Source of the DNA: Sphingobacterium alkalisoli
GTDB lineage: Bacteria; Bacteroidota; Bacteroidia; Sphingobacteriales; Sphingobacteriaceae
Direction: 5' to 3'
NCBI RefSeq assembly: GCF_005049105.1
Contig: NZ_SUKA01000003.1
Span: 772,980 to 836,979, forward strand
DNA: 64,000 nucleotides
Each line of letters starts with the position of its first letter. Position 1 is the stretch's first letter. Shown piece after piece: positions 26,795 to 36,268 of the stretch. The notes beneath the pieces were generated by a model. The model ran no database searches. It had not been told where the DNA came from and worked only from the letters and a program-made list of their open reading frames with translations. The position numbers and the translations under genes are program-made.

Positions 26795-27925
26795 ATGATG
26801 AACAAACTAGACACTAAAAAGATCCTGCAAAAGTACAATGCAGGCGAAAAATTAAGCAGGCAGGAGATACTGTGGCTGGATAGCTTTTATCTACATAAAG
26901 CCAAGCAGTCTAAGCACAAGATATCCGATTCTGATCTGGCGAACAACCTGGCACAGGTGGACGCCTCCATGCGGCAACAGATTCCAAAAAAGCGTTTCGG
27001 TTCCCACCATATCTGGTGGTACGCGGCCGCATCCGCCGTCATTGCGGTAGCTTTTGCATTATACAGCTATCAATTGGGTTCCACCAATCGGTTAATAGCA
27101 GAACAGCGAACCTTACTGGAAAATATAAAGCCCGGAAGCGACAAAGCGATATTGGAACTTGCCAATGGCGAGCAGGTCATCCTAGACGGCACCCAAACCC
27201 TACACCATGGAGCCAGCACAATCGCACTGAGCGATAAAACTATCGATCTTCAGAAACTAGGAATTCATGCGACGGCTCTCAATACGATCCGTATACCCCG
27301 GGGTGGACAATATAAAGTAGTATTGAGTGACGGATCGACCGTATGGCTCAATGCGGGATCGCAGTTGCGCTATCCAAACGTATTTGCGGCAGACAGTCGT
27401 CGTGTGGAACTCATTGGCGAAGCCTATTTTGAGGTTAGTCACAACCCGAACAAGCCGTTTATGGTGAAAACAAAAGATCAGCAGATACAAGTCTTGGGTA
27501 CCGGCTTTAATGTGCGTGCATATCCAAACAGCCCTTCGGCAACGACCTTGGCACATGGCAAGGTGCAGGTAACGGCATCACAAGCCGTACAACCGCTACT
27601 CCTACACCCTGGCGAACAGGCCTTTTTGGACAAGGGATCCTTACATCGCAAACGCGTAAATGTGAATAGCGCTATGGCCTGGAAAAATGGATTATTCAGT
27701 TTTCAACGAAGCGACCTACGCGATATTACCGCGCAGCTTGAGCGTTGGTACGACGTAGACTTTGTATTTGAAAACATGACTATCCCGAGCAAGCAAATTA
27801 CCGGAGAAATATCGCGCCATGTAAGCTTATATGATGTCGTAGAAATCCTATCCTACTTTGACATTAGCTGCCGAATTGAAGGCCGTACAGTATATCTAGA
27901 TGTAAAAAATAACAAAACCAAATAA
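26795..27925 (+). CDS. FecR-family anti-sigma factor
   Basis: 376 aa. A cytoplasmic region with Y-N-A-G-E-K-L-S-R-Q-E spans about 1-70, then a single membrane segment at about 75-93. The FecR domain carries L-S-D-G-S-T-V-W-L-N-A-G-S-Q-L-R-Y-P and E-A-Y-F-E-V-S-H. A C-terminal DUF4974-like domain has R-D-I-T-A-Q-L-E-R-W-Y-D-V-D. It ends 6 bp before the SusC-type receptor, whose STN domain is the expected signalling partner. Confidence 0.93.
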   Translation: MMNKLDTKKILQKYNAGEKLSRQEILWLDSFYLHKAKQSKHKISDSDLANNLAQVDASMRQQIPKKRFGSHHIWWYAAASAVIAVAFALYSYQLGSTNRLIAEQRTLLENIKPGSDKAILELANGEQVILDGTQTLHHGASTIALSDKTIDLQKLGIHATALNTIRIPRGGQYKVVLSDGSTVWLNAGSQLRYPNVFAADSRRVELIGEAYFEVSHNPNKPFMVKTKDQQIQVLGTGFNVRAYPNSPSATTLAHGKVQVTASQAVQPLLLHPGEQAFLDKGSLHRKRVNVNSAMAWKNGLFSFQRSDLRDITAQLERWYDVDFVFENMTIPSKQITGEISRHVSLYDVVEILSYFDISCRIEGRTVYLDVKNNKTK

Positions 27926-27931
27926 TCAATC

Positions 27932-30900
27932 ATGAAGCAATACCGAATGAAGAAACTGACCTTACGTCAGTGGCTATTACCCCTTGCGGCATCTGTCGTA
28001 TTATTTTCGTCCAACGCTTTTTCGCAGATTACACTGCGCGTAAAGCGAGCGGATGCCCGGACTGTGATCTCGTCTATCGAGCAACAGAGTGGGTACCGCT
28101 TTGTATACGACGAAGGGAATATACAATTTCCGATCGTAGACGTAGATATAAGCAACGTCTCCATCGAGCGCGCTTTAGCAGCAGCGTTTGATGACAGTAA
28201 CCTAACGTACAAAATCGTCAAGAAAAATATCTTGATAAAAAACAAGACCAAATCTGCGTCGAAAGCAAGTGCGCCTGGTCGCGTCGAACAGGAAATAGTA
28301 CAAAGCTATACCTTCTCGGGTAAAGTGGTAGATGCGGCAAATACCCCGTTAGCAGGTGCCAGCGTACGCCTAAAAAATACCGATATCTTTACATCAACGA
28401 ATGAAGAAGGAATCTTCATACTAACCAGTAATAGACAAAAGGGCACGTTACAGATTAGCTTTATTGGCCATCAGACCGTGGAAGTACCCGCTCAGACGCA
28501 GGTAGGCAATATCGTCCTGCCAGAACTGGAGGCCGAACTCGAAGAGATTGCCGTAACAGTGAGTACCGGTTATCAGACGATACCCAAAGAGCGCGCAACA
28601 GGTGCGTTTGCTTCACTACCGAAGAAAAGCTTAGAACAACAGCGGCTTAATGATCTAAGCACCTTGCTCGAAGGAAGAATTGCTGGCTACCATAATGGTA
28701 GAGTTCGTGGCACGACGTCCATGAAAGGAGTAACCAATCCCCTATACGTTGTAGATGGTTTTCCGATAGAAAATAATACGATAGCTTTCAATGGTAATAT
28801 TGAAGAAGCACTACCAAACCTCAATTTAGAAGACATCGAATCCATTACCGTATTGCGCGACGCCGCTGCAGCTTCTATCTATGGCGCGCGGGCCGCTAAT
28901 GGGGTTGTCGTTATCGTCACAAAGAAAGGTAAAGCAAACGGAACAGAAGTAGGCGCTTCTGCGGTTGTAACCCACACGCCTTATTATTTCAACACGAGCC
29001 GTTTAACGTCGGCAGCAGATATTATCGGCATTGAACGCGAATGGGCATTACGTGATCCAAAATTAGACACGTTAACTTCTCCCGGTGCGCACGCTTTGCT
29101 TAACCAGATGGTTTATCCGACTCGCGGCATACAAACCATTTTGCAAAGCTATGCAGGTACGATCACCGAGACAGAAATGAACAGGCGTTTAGATGAAATG
29201 GCGAGTAGCGGCTATCGGTATTATGATGATGTCGAGAAATTCGGAAAGCGCAATCCCTTCGCGCAACAATACAATATTAACATCTCAAATGGAAGCGAAA
29301 GAAACCGTTTTTATTCTTCGGTTACTTATAAAAAGAATTTGCTGGAAGACGTTTATAACAAAGAGGATAATTTAGGGATTAACCTGCGCAATACCACGCA
29401 AGTCACCAAATGGCTAGCGGTAGAACTCAGTACATTTATGACATACGGTTCGCGCGACGCGCAAACCTATGATTTGCTGCAAAATCCACAATTCCCATTT
29501 ATGCCGTATGATGGACTCCGCAATGCCGATGGCAGCAACTTCATATCCACCGAAGAGTCCCGCTTAAGTCTAGAGATGCGTGATATCATTAGAAACAATA
29601 ATCTTTACCCTATGCATATAGATCCATTGAACGAGATCGGGAATAATATTCAAAAGCAGAATCGTTTCGGAAACAGAAGTTACCTGAAGTTGGATGCGAA
29701 GCTTGCGGATTGGATTTCGTACATGGGGTGGTTCCAATACGAATATACGCGGGATAACGGTGAGACCCTTTACGACAAAAACTCTTTTTATGTGCGTAAT
29801 CGGGTGAATGGATATGCACGTACGATCGACGGGCAGCTCCGCTACCTCATACCTTATGGCCATATTTTTGCGACTGATGAGCAAAACGGGCGCAATTTCA
29901 CCTTTCGGCAGCAGCTTAATATCGACAAAAATTTCGGCAGCAACCATAGTCTTAATGCCATCCTCGGTACCGAGATCCGTAACAATCACATTATCCGTAC
30001 GAACCAAAGTTTGTACAACTACGACCCGATGGCGCTTACTTATGAGATGTTGACACCAAACATCGGATCCGGTGGAGGTATACTTGGTAACTATGCACAA
30101 TTTAATCCACAAAGTGATGTTTATGGCAAATTTGATCTTGAGCGTCGCTATGTCTCACTTTATGCAAATGGGGGCTATGCCTACCAAAACAAATACCTGT
30201 TGAGCGGTAGTGTACGGTGGGATCGTTCCAATTTATGGGGCACCAGCAATAAATACCAGAACAAGCCGATCTGGTCTCTCGGTGCAGGATGGAACCTCGA
30301 AAAGGAAAGCTTTTTTAAAGTAGATTGGATCAATCAGCTGAAGCTCAGAACGTCGTACGGGATAGGTGGTAATATTGCACATGACACCAGTCCTTATTTA
30401 ACAACTTACTACAATATGAACCCGAATGTAGGCGGTACCTCAGCCACTGTTGATACGCGTCCAAATCCGTTGCTCTCCTGGGAAAAGACAACGACCTTCA
30501 ACCTGGGAACAGACTTTTCTGTCTGGAATAACCGAATTACCGGTAGCCTTGATTATTATCGGAAGACAGGAGCAGATTTGTTATCCAGCGCCCAAGGCAT
30601 ACCGACCGAAGGTTTTGGCTATAGTACATATGACTTAAACAATGGCGGAATGACAAATCACGGTATCGAAACTACCCTTGGCGCAACGGTAATAAATAAG
30701 GGAAAATTCAGTTGGAACACCAATCTTCTCCATGCGTATAATAAGAATAAGGTGACCTATGTAGATGTCGAAGCGCCGGTATATTTCTTGCAAATTGACC
30801 ATGCCTACGCTTTTCCTAGGATAGGAAATCCATATCAATCCCTATATGGATACGCATGGGCAGGGCTTACCGACCAGGGCATGCCCCAGGTCTATGATAG

Positions 30901-31462
30901 CGCGGGCGAAAAAGTCTTGTACACACCAGGCGATTTAGCCTCTGTGATTTATGCTGGATCAACAGTTCCCACCCACACGGCATCGTGGACGAATAGTCTC
31001 ACCTATGCCAACTTCGACTTTTCCATTATGATGACCTATGAAGCGGGGCACAAAATTCGTAATACAGACCTTCCTTATTTAGGGGGATCTTCACAGTTTG
31101 CAAATATCCGTATCGCTAACAAAGACATCGCCGACCGCTGGAGGCAGGCGGGCGATGAAATGCACACAGATATTCCGCGCCTGGTCTTTCCGGAAGAAGA
31201 AGGCCTGTACAACGCCCAAAGCGAAAATATTTACAGAAACGCAGACATCAACGTACTTGACGCCAGCAACCTAAATATACGCAATATCAGCCTGGCCTAT
31301 CGTATTCCTGGCCAATACTTAAGCAAGCTACGCATACCAAATGCCCGCATTCAGCTAAATGCCGAAAACGTAGCGCTATTTGCCAAAAGTGCCAACGCAA
31401 AAAATATGTTGGGGGGCTACCGCAGACCAAATTATGTCTTCGGACTTTACATTACTTTATAA
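27932..31462 (+). CDS. SusC/RagA-type TonB-dependent outer-membrane transporter with STN domain
   Basis: 1176 aa. A signal peptide ending S-N-A-F-S-Q is followed by an STN domain at about 35-105, a carboxypeptidase-D-like domain at about 125-210, and the SusC plug signature (L-Y-V-V-D-G-F-P-I, D-I-E-S-I-T-V-L-R-D-A-A-A-A-S-I-Y-G). The C-terminal barrel ends in F-G-L-Y-I-T-L. It imports a ligand captured by the SusD encoded 11 bp downstream. No glycan-degrading enzyme is nearby; the companion TlpA redoxin hints at peptides or another non-sugar ligand (inference). Confidence 0.93.
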   Translation: MKQYRMKKLTLRQWLLPLAASVVLFSSNAFSQITLRVKRADARTVISSIEQQSGYRFVYDEGNIQFPIVDVDISNVSIERALAAAFDDSNLTYKIVKKNILIKNKTKSASKASAPGRVEQEIVQSYTFSGKVVDAANTPLAGASVRLKNTDIFTSTNEEGIFILTSNRQKGTLQISFIGHQTVEVPAQTQVGNIVLPELEAELEEIAVTVSTGYQTIPKERATGAFASLPKKSLEQQRLNDLSTLLEGRIAGYHNGRVRGTTSMKGVTNPLYVVDGFPIENNTIAFNGNIEEALPNLNLEDIESITVLRDAAAASIYGARAANGVVVIVTKKGKANGTEVGASAVVTHTPYYFNTSRLTSAADIIGIEREWALRDPKLDTLTSPGAHALLNQMVYPTRGIQTILQSYAGTITETEMNRRLDEMASSGYRYYDDVEKFGKRNPFAQQYNINISNGSERNRFYSSVTYKKNLLEDVYNKEDNLGINLRNTTQVTKWLAVELSTFMTYGSRDAQTYDLLQNPQFPFMPYDGLRNADGSNFISTEESRLSLEMRDIIRNNNLYPMHIDPLNEIGNNIQKQNRFGNRSYLKLDAKLADWISYMGWFQYEYTRDNGETLYDKNSFYVRNRVNGYARTIDGQLRYLIPYGHIFATDEQNGRNFTFRQQLNIDKNFGSNHSLNAILGTEIRNNHIIRTNQSLYNYDPMALTYEMLTPNIGSGGGILGNYAQFNPQSDVYGKFDLERRYVSLYANGGYAYQNKYLLSGSVRWDRSNLWGTSNKYQNKPIWSLGAGWNLEKESFFKVDWINQLKLRTSYGIGGNIAHDTSPYLTTYYNMNPNVGGTSATVDTRPNPLLSWEKTTTFNLGTDFSVWNNRITGSLDYYRKTGADLLSSAQGIPTEGFGYSTYDLNNGGMTNHGIETTLGATVINKGKFSWNTNLLHAYNKNKVTYVDVEAPVYFLQIDHAYAFPRIGNPYQSLYGYAWAGLTDQGMPQVYDSAGEKVLYTPGDLASVIYAGSTVPTHTASWTNSLTYANFDFSIMMTYEAGHKIRNTDLPYLGGSSQFANIRIANKDIADRWRQAGDEMHTDIPRLVFPEEEGLYNAQSENIYRNADINVLDASNLNIRNISLAYRIPGQYLSKLRIPNARIQLNAENVALFAKSANAKNMLGGYRRPNYVFGLYITL

Positions 31463-31473
31463 TCTTCATAATC

Positions 31474-32886
31474 ATGAGAAAACAACTGATAAGATATATA
31501 CTTCTAGGATTTGTAGCAACTGGCGCTGTATCATGCAACGACTATCTTAATGTACTGCCAAAAGGGAAAAAACTTCCGACGACGTATGCAGACTTCGAAC
31601 CGTTGCTCCGCGATGAATACGGTGTACACCACACCCGCACTACGCAAGCTACCAATCTGCTCAATGATCGATTTGTATCTAGCTCCAATCTCAATTATTA
31701 CCGCTTATGGGATGCCAACTATTTTTGGCGCGAAGACGTAGATCGAAAATTGCTGAACAATGCCGATGAAGACACCTATTACCAAAGTTACACGAGCATA
31801 TCAACCTGCAACTTGATCATAGAGAATGGGGCTGAGATGACAGAAGCCACAGATGCGCAACGGAAAGAGCTTGTCGCTACTGCAAAAGTGCTACGGGCCT
31901 TAAATTACTTTATTTTAACAAACTATTACGCAGCCACTTATGAGGAAGGAACGGCATCAAACTTACGTGCAGTGCCGATCATCTACAGTGCAGATGTTGG
32001 CGCGGCACATACCCAGGTTAGCATTCAGGAAATTTATGATTTCATGATCAGTGAGCTACAAACATCTTTGAGCGATTTGCCCGAGACGGGACTAACAGTT
32101 TTGCACCCTGCCAGAGGAGCAGCGCATGCTTTGCTTGCCCGCATCTACTTACAGATGGGAAATTATCCATTAGCACTTGAACATGCTGACGACGCTTTAC
32201 AGCTAAACGACAAACTCTTTGACTGGCTTACTTATTATCAGCAAAACAAAACGCGTATTGAATCTCCGTCAGACTACGCCCTGAACGAAACCCCTGTAAA
32301 CCATGGATATGTAGAAAATTACTACTTCCGGCATGGTAATAATGCGTCATCCTACCGCACTTCCGAGTACGCACTGCGTGTAGACCGCGCTGCGCGGTTT
32401 GAAGAGGGGGATGCCAAATTTTTATCGCGTTGGAAGCTTCGCACGCTGGGACCTGATACCTACTATGCCACTACAATGACCGGATACCACAACCTGCAAG
32501 GACTCACTACAGTCGAAGTATATCTCATTAAAGCAGAGGCCTTAGCGCGTACCGGAAAAGTAGCAGAGGGTATGCAAGTACTGAACACGGTGCGCAAAAC
32601 AAGAATCCTCGCCGATAAATACGCTGATCTACAAACGAACGACCCCGTACAAGCTATTAAGTGGATCCACCGCACGAAAGCGAATGAACTTATCTTTTCT
32701 ATCATGCCTTTCGCGGATAAACGACGATTAAATAAAGAAGATGCCTACAAAACAACGTTAACCAAAACTGAAAATGGCACTGCATACAGCTTATCGCCAG
32801 CCTCGCATCTTTGGATAATGCCCTTTCCGCAGGGCGCATTCGACAACCCGGGTAACGGAACACTGGAACAAAACGTAGATAAATAA
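31474..32886 (+). CDS. SusD/RagB-family surface lipoprotein
   Basis: 470 aa. Lipobox A-T-G-A-V-S-C-N-D-Y-L gives lipidation near residue 21. Family features are L-R-A-L-N-Y-F-I-L-T-N-Y-Y near residue 140, TPR-like helices (H-A-L-L-A-R-I-Y-L-Q-M-G-N-Y), and a C-terminal E-V-Y-L-I-K-A-E-A-L-A-R-T-G. It caps the SusC barrel encoded upstream and binds the ligand on the cell surface. Confidence 0.92.
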   Translation: MRKQLIRYILLGFVATGAVSCNDYLNVLPKGKKLPTTYADFEPLLRDEYGVHHTRTTQATNLLNDRFVSSSNLNYYRLWDANYFWREDVDRKLLNNADEDTYYQSYTSISTCNLIIENGAEMTEATDAQRKELVATAKVLRALNYFILTNYYAATYEEGTASNLRAVPIIYSADVGAAHTQVSIQEIYDFMISELQTSLSDLPETGLTVLHPARGAAHALLARIYLQMGNYPLALEHADDALQLNDKLFDWLTYYQQNKTRIESPSDYALNETPVNHGYVENYYFRHGNNASSYRTSEYALRVDRAARFEEGDAKFLSRWKLRTLGPDTYYATTMTGYHNLQGLTTVEVYLIKAEALARTGKVAEGMQVLNTVRKTRILADKYADLQTNDPVQAIKWIHRTKANELIFSIMPFADKRRLNKEDAYKTTLTKTENGTAYSLSPASHLWIMPFPQGAFDNPGNGTLEQNVDK

Positions 32887-32892
32887 AAAGAT

Positions 32893-34362
32893 ATGAAAAA
32901 CACACTAATTTTCGCCCTGGCGCTATCTGCCACCGTGAGTTACGGTCAGCAAAAGCCAGCCGATCGGTATCAGCAATACCTTCCGATCATCACTGAGGGC
33001 TCTGCGGCACAAAAGGACTCCTTAGCTACTGCCTTGGTGGGTGAAGCAAAGAGCTATAAAACGGAAGCCGAATACCGGTCGACGCTAAATATACTCCGCA
33101 ATTTGGAACAGGATGCAAAAACGCAGGAACTGGAAAAAGTTGCCGTCAAGAAATTTCCGAAAGGTGCCATCACACGCGATGCGTTTATCCAGAACACGCT
33201 TTACAAAGCCGAAACTACAGCGGCAAAAGAAAAGGCCTATAAGGAACTGCTAAAAAAATGGCCGGTTAAAAATTTTCCCGACGAAGGGCTTACATACGAT
33301 TATGCCGTGGCCCAACTGGCGCAAAGTTTCGCTAAAGACGGCGACGCAGCAAAAGCCATACAGTACCTCGAAACCATGCAGGAACGGTTTTGGCGTGGAA
33401 ATGGATACCTGCCTGTTGGAAAGACGTTATTGGCTCAGGGCGACACCACGAATGCCACTCCCCTGTTGAAGATCGCTATGGATGATGCCTATTACTATAT
33501 ATCCTTGCCAGAGGAACAGCAAGACAATAAAGCGAAGTTCGCCGCCATGGGTTATGCCAGTGCCATGTCGGCATACGTGGATATCCTGGTAAACAGAGGG
33601 CAATATGAGCAGGCCGTGGAGCAGATCGAAAAGGCACTGGTGGTGGCACCGCAGCAAGCAGACGCCCTATCCACGGTGTACTATAAATCATTAATCGGCC
33701 TGGATCGTAAACTGGAAGCGTACAATATCCTTACGCGGCTCTACGCAAAAGGTCAATTTAATGTAGAAGACCAGCTGAAGAAACTTTACGCCGATCTCAA
33801 CGGATCCATGACGGGCTACGAGCGGTTCAACGCCAACCTCAAAGAAGAGTTGACACAATCCATCCGCACGCATATCAAAGAAATGGAAACGTTTAAACCT
33901 GCCCCAGCCTTCGAGCTACTGAACCTGAAAGGTGAAAAGGTTTCCCTGGCCAGCCTTAAAGGGAAGGTCGTGGTATTGGATTTCTGGGCAACCTGGTGCC
34001 AGCCTTGTATCCGCTCGTTCCCGGGCATGCAGGCTGCACAAGCATCCTACGCGGCAGATCCGGATGTAGAGTTCCTATTTATCAATACCTGGGAGCGTGA
34101 CAAAGATTATAAAACGAAAGTTCCTGCCTTTATCGAAAAGAATAATTATCCTTTCGAAGTATTATACGATGACCAGAAAGACCGGGAATCCGGCCAAAAC
34201 ATGGCGGCACAATACGGTGTGCAAGGTATTCCGGCCAAATTCATTATCGACAAGGAAGGTAATATCCGTTATTTTCTAACGGGGTCTTCGCCCAATGTAG
34301 ATTACATCAAAATGGAGATGCATGAACTGATCGAATCGGCAAAAAAACCACATAAAGGTTAA
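32893..34362 (+). CDS. TlpA-like periplasmic thioredoxin with N-terminal TPR-like region
   Basis: 489 aa. The signal peptide ends near V-S-Y-G-Q-Q. Residues about 30-330 are helical repeats (including G-Q-Y-E-Q-A-V-E-Q-I-E-K-A-L). A thioredoxin/AhpC-TSA domain starts near 340 with D-F-W-A-T-W-C-Q-P-C at about 365-370, followed by G-I-P-A-K-F-I-I-D. The C-Q-P-C active site implies disulfide reductase or isomerase activity. It directly follows SusD (6-bp gap) and may process Cys-containing material taken up by the pair. A strong terminator follows. Confidence 0.9.
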   Translation: MKNTLIFALALSATVSYGQQKPADRYQQYLPIITEGSAAQKDSLATALVGEAKSYKTEAEYRSTLNILRNLEQDAKTQELEKVAVKKFPKGAITRDAFIQNTLYKAETTAAKEKAYKELLKKWPVKNFPDEGLTYDYAVAQLAQSFAKDGDAAKAIQYLETMQERFWRGNGYLPVGKTLLAQGDTTNATPLLKIAMDDAYYYISLPEEQQDNKAKFAAMGYASAMSAYVDILVNRGQYEQAVEQIEKALVVAPQQADALSTVYYKSLIGLDRKLEAYNILTRLYAKGQFNVEDQLKKLYADLNGSMTGYERFNANLKEELTQSIRTHIKEMETFKPAPAFELLNLKGEKVSLASLKGKVVVLDFWATWCQPCIRSFPGMQAAQASYAADPDVEFLFINTWERDKDYKTKVPAFIEKNNYPFEVLYDDQKDRESGQNMAAQYGVQGIPAKFIIDKEGNIRYFLTGSSPNVDYIKMEMHELIESAKKPHKG

Positions 34363-34388
34363 TACAGTACTAAAGGTTTTTTAATAAC

Positions 34389-34432
34389 ACAACAAGGGGG
34401 AAAGTTCTGCGATGAACTATCCCCCTTGTTGT
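34389..34432. terminator. Bidirectional terminator between convergent genes
   Basis: A 12-bp perfect stem (ACAACAAGGGGG at 34389-34400 and complement at 34421-34432) lies between the TlpA stop at 34362 and the convergent gene ending at 34451. It is flanked by T-rich sequence on the plus-strand upstream side, which serves the minus-strand reading. Confidence 0.75.
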
Positions 34433-34450
34433 TTAATGGAATGCAGTATG

Positions 34451-34879
34451 TTAACGCGCCCGGTAACGGTAACCCAGATAAGCGATCAGCAGCAATACGG
34501 CCAGCATCCATGGCCAATGCGATAGGTTGGAAACCCATTTGCGCCAGGTCCAGGCCGTCGATTGAACCTGCGTTTCTGTCAGGGCATCCACGACACCGAC
34601 CCGATGGCTGTAAGTACTGCCACGCGATCGTCCGTCTTGATACTGCACCCAGCCGTTGTACGCCGATAGGCCGCTATCGGGATGGAAGTAAAAGACACTG
34701 TCGGCATAGAATGACCATATTCTCCGCGCGCTATCCGTTACCCGTTGCTGTCTGTCTTCGGCAGTCCACCATGTCGATTTCGAAAGTGCGGTATTGGTCT
34801 GCTCCCGCTGTACAGTTGTTTTTTGCATTCCGCAGCTGGCTACCAGCCACAGAAATACCAGAAGGTAAGTGCATTTCAT
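34451..34879 (-). CDS. Small lipoprotein with C-terminal membrane segment (unimolecular-spanin-like)
   Basis: 142 aa. The N-terminal signal has lipobox L-W-L-V-A-S-C-G-M-Q. A ~95-residue soluble middle part follows, and a single C-terminal membrane helix (W-P-W-M-L-A-V-L-L-L-I-A-Y-L-G-Y) ends in basic Y-R-Y-R-A-R. An outer-membrane lipid anchor plus an inner-membrane C-terminal helix in ~140 aa is the defining topology of phage u-spanins (phage T1 gp11 type). It abuts the CHAP amidase gene with no gap, which is also the usual spanin position. Function is inferred from topology and context only. Confidence 0.68.
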   Translation of the reverse strand: MKCTYLLVFLWLVASCGMQKTTVQREQTNTALSKSTWWTAEDRQQRVTDSARRIWSFYADSVFYFHPDSGLSAYNGWVQYQDGRSRGSTYSHRVGVVDALTETQVQSTAWTWRKWVSNLSHWPWMLAVLLLIAYLGYRYRAR

Positions 34880-35362
34880 TTAGTGGAGGTTTTGGTTTTC
34901 CGTTATCCAATCCGCAAGGGCATAAATCGTAGACAGGTGCCTCCGCCTCGATTCCACCCGGTTGTTGCTGTTTCCTTCAATCGTGATTAGGTATTTATTA
35001 TCCCGCTCCTTGATCAATCCGACGTGGTTGATGCGTTTCGCACTGCTGCTATAAATGCCAAATACATCTGCAATTGCAAATTCGCGTATTTTCAAATTCG
35101 CAAACTTCCCCCGTTTCCAGTACGTCCGTGCATTCGGAAATAAAGCCGGGCTCCAGGGATTTCGAGGCTGCGTAAGCCCCGCCTGCCCATAGCACCAACT
35201 CACAAATGCCGCACACCATTGATGCCCCTTGCCAAGGTTTGTATACCTTAGGTATTGTTCTACGCGTTTGCCATCGTTTTTGCCGGTTGCTTCCTTGATT
35301 CCGAGTTCTGCTGCAGCGATGGTCGTGATCTGTTGGCGGATAGATCCCTTCCCAGGAAGCAC
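34880..35362 (-). CDS. CHAP-domain peptidoglycan amidase/endopeptidase (endolysin-like)
   Basis: The catalytic domain contains H-Q-W-C-A-A-F-V-S-W-C-Y (nucleophile Cys), I-N-H-V-G-L-I (His) and I-E-G-N-S-N, the CHAP Cys-His-Asn order. The frame stays open to an ATG at 35764, but everything upstream of about 35360 translates palindromic repeat sequence. I therefore give the GTG at 35362 as the first plausible start (about 160 aa); the original start may have been lost. No signal peptide remains, as in holin-dependent endolysins. It sits between the holin-like and spanin-like genes. Confidence 0.72.
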   Translation of the reverse strand: MLPGKGSIRQQITTIAAAELGIKEATGKNDGKRVEQYLRYTNLGKGHQWCAAFVSWCYGQAGLTQPRNPWSPALFPNARTYWKRGKFANLKIREFAIADVFGIYSSSAKRINHVGLIKERDNKYLITIEGNSNNRVESRRRHLSTIYALADWITENQNLH

Positions 35363-35446
35363 GTCATTGCGATGAATGCAATGAAGAAGCAATCTGTCTG
35401 GCAAAAGCTCAGATTGCCGCGTCGCTATGCTCCTCGCAAAGACGTG
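35359..35446. repeat. Palindromic repeat, copy 2 of 3, inserted at the CHAP gene 5' end
   Basis: Arms of the form GCACGTCATTGCG...AAGAAGCAATCTG / AGATTGCCGCGTCGC...CGCAAAGACGTGC. Same family as 7828-7914 and 36121-36207. It overlaps the apparent start of the amidase reading frame. Confidence 0.78.
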
Positions 35447-35484
35447 CTTTTGCCTTGCGTTCTGCCTGAAGCCTTGAAAAAACG

Positions 35485-35615
35485 GCCTAGGACGATACAG
35501 CGTTAAGAAAGTGTCATAGCGACCGTCGAAAACAGGTCGAAGAAATGAAGCGAAGCGAAATGGCTCCGAAATGTTTAGGTCGCTATGTTCACTTTTAGCG
35601 TCGTATTGTCCAAGC
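35485..35615. repeat. Second type of imperfect inverted repeat
   Basis: The left arm at 35485-35524 (GCCTAGGACGATACAGCG...CATAGCGACC) pairs imperfectly with the right arm at 35579-35615 (GGTCGCTATG...CGTCGTATTGTCCAAGC). The ~54-bp loop holds GAAGCGAAGCGAAA. A related piece, CAAGGACGATACATTA, lies at about 35670-35686. Together with the previous repeat it accounts for the ~320 bp between the holin-like stop and the amidase domain; there is no gene in this stretch. Confidence 0.68.
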
Positions 35616-35682
35616 CTAGAGCTTTTTGCTTCTTTTTGCATCGATGGGAAAAAGAAGGCCCTGTCCTGGCAAGGACGATACA

Positions 35683-36069
35683 TTAAAAAACTATAATTAA
35701 ACACAGTAACACTGCATAAACAAGCAAAAAGAAAACCGAAAAATAAAGAACACAAAGCTGCCATGACGTCAATTGATTAAAGTGATTACCTAAATGTTTA
35801 CGAAAAGTCTTGAACGGTTGCCACAGCAGTTCCTGCAGCCAGATGCTACAGAAGATGGCGAGTAGGCCGCTAATCAAACCCAATATCAAAACCGATAAAA
35901 TACCGATATCGAGTATCCCCGCAGCCGGGTCGATGAGCTGCAGGACCGTCCCTGCAAATACAAAAAGTGTGAGCAGCCATAAAAGCACGATACCCAGTTT
36001 TTGCTTTATTCCGATTTCCCCGAGCATATCCTGGATAAGCCAAGGGGTATTAGTTTGTAGTGTTGTCAT
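35683..36069 (-). CDS. Small three-helix membrane protein (holin-like)
   Basis: 128 aa with membrane segments at about 25-46, 54-78 and 103-127. A short basic amphipathic stretch (W-Q-P-F-K-T-F-R-K-H) lies between the second and third. The N-terminus is hydrophilic and lacks a signal peptide. Size and three-segment topology fit class I holins; no sequence family is recognised. It lies upstream of the CHAP amidase and downstream of the FnIII gene. Confidence 0.66.
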   Translation of the reverse strand: MTTLQTNTPWLIQDMLGEIGIKQKLGIVLLWLLTLFVFAGTVLQLIDPAAGILDIGILSVLILGLISGLLAIFCSIWLQELLWQPFKTFRKHLGNHFNQLTSWQLCVLYFSVFFLLVYAVLLCLIIVF

Positions 36070-36120
36070 TTTAGTAGTATTAAGTATTTAGTATTAAGTA
36101 TTGAGATTATCACCGTTGGC

Positions 36121-36207
36121 ACGTCACTGCGAGAAGGCACGACGAAGCAGTCTTTCGTTAATTCCTTTACTAGATTGCCGCGTCGCTACGCTTCTCGCAA
36201 AGACGAG
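36121..36207. repeat. Palindromic repeat, copy 3 of 3
   Basis: ACGTCACTGCGAG...GACGAAGCAGTC / AGATTGCCGCGTCGC...CTCGCAAAGACG. It lies between the FnIII gene and the holin-like gene, about 675 bp from copy 2. Confidence 0.78.
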
Positions 36208-36226
36208 CACTGTGATCCTGATTTCT

Positions 36227-36268
36227 AGTCACCAGTCACCAATCACCAGTCACCAGTCACCAATAACC
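36227..36268. repeat. Heptanucleotide tandem repeat
   Basis: Five units of AGTCACC/AATCACC in tandem, followed by a sixth variant AATAACC. It ends at the stop codon of the FnIII gene. A simple-sequence tract prone to copy-number change. Confidence 0.8.

Noticed and set aside
35363..35764. Long N-terminal extension of the CHAP protein, including a hydrophobic start at 35764
   Set aside because: It translates the two palindromic repeats and the antisense of the holin-like 3' end; its composition is not protein-like.
36227..36268. Short CRISPR-like or operator repeat
   Set aside because: Simple heptanucleotide tandem tract without spacers.
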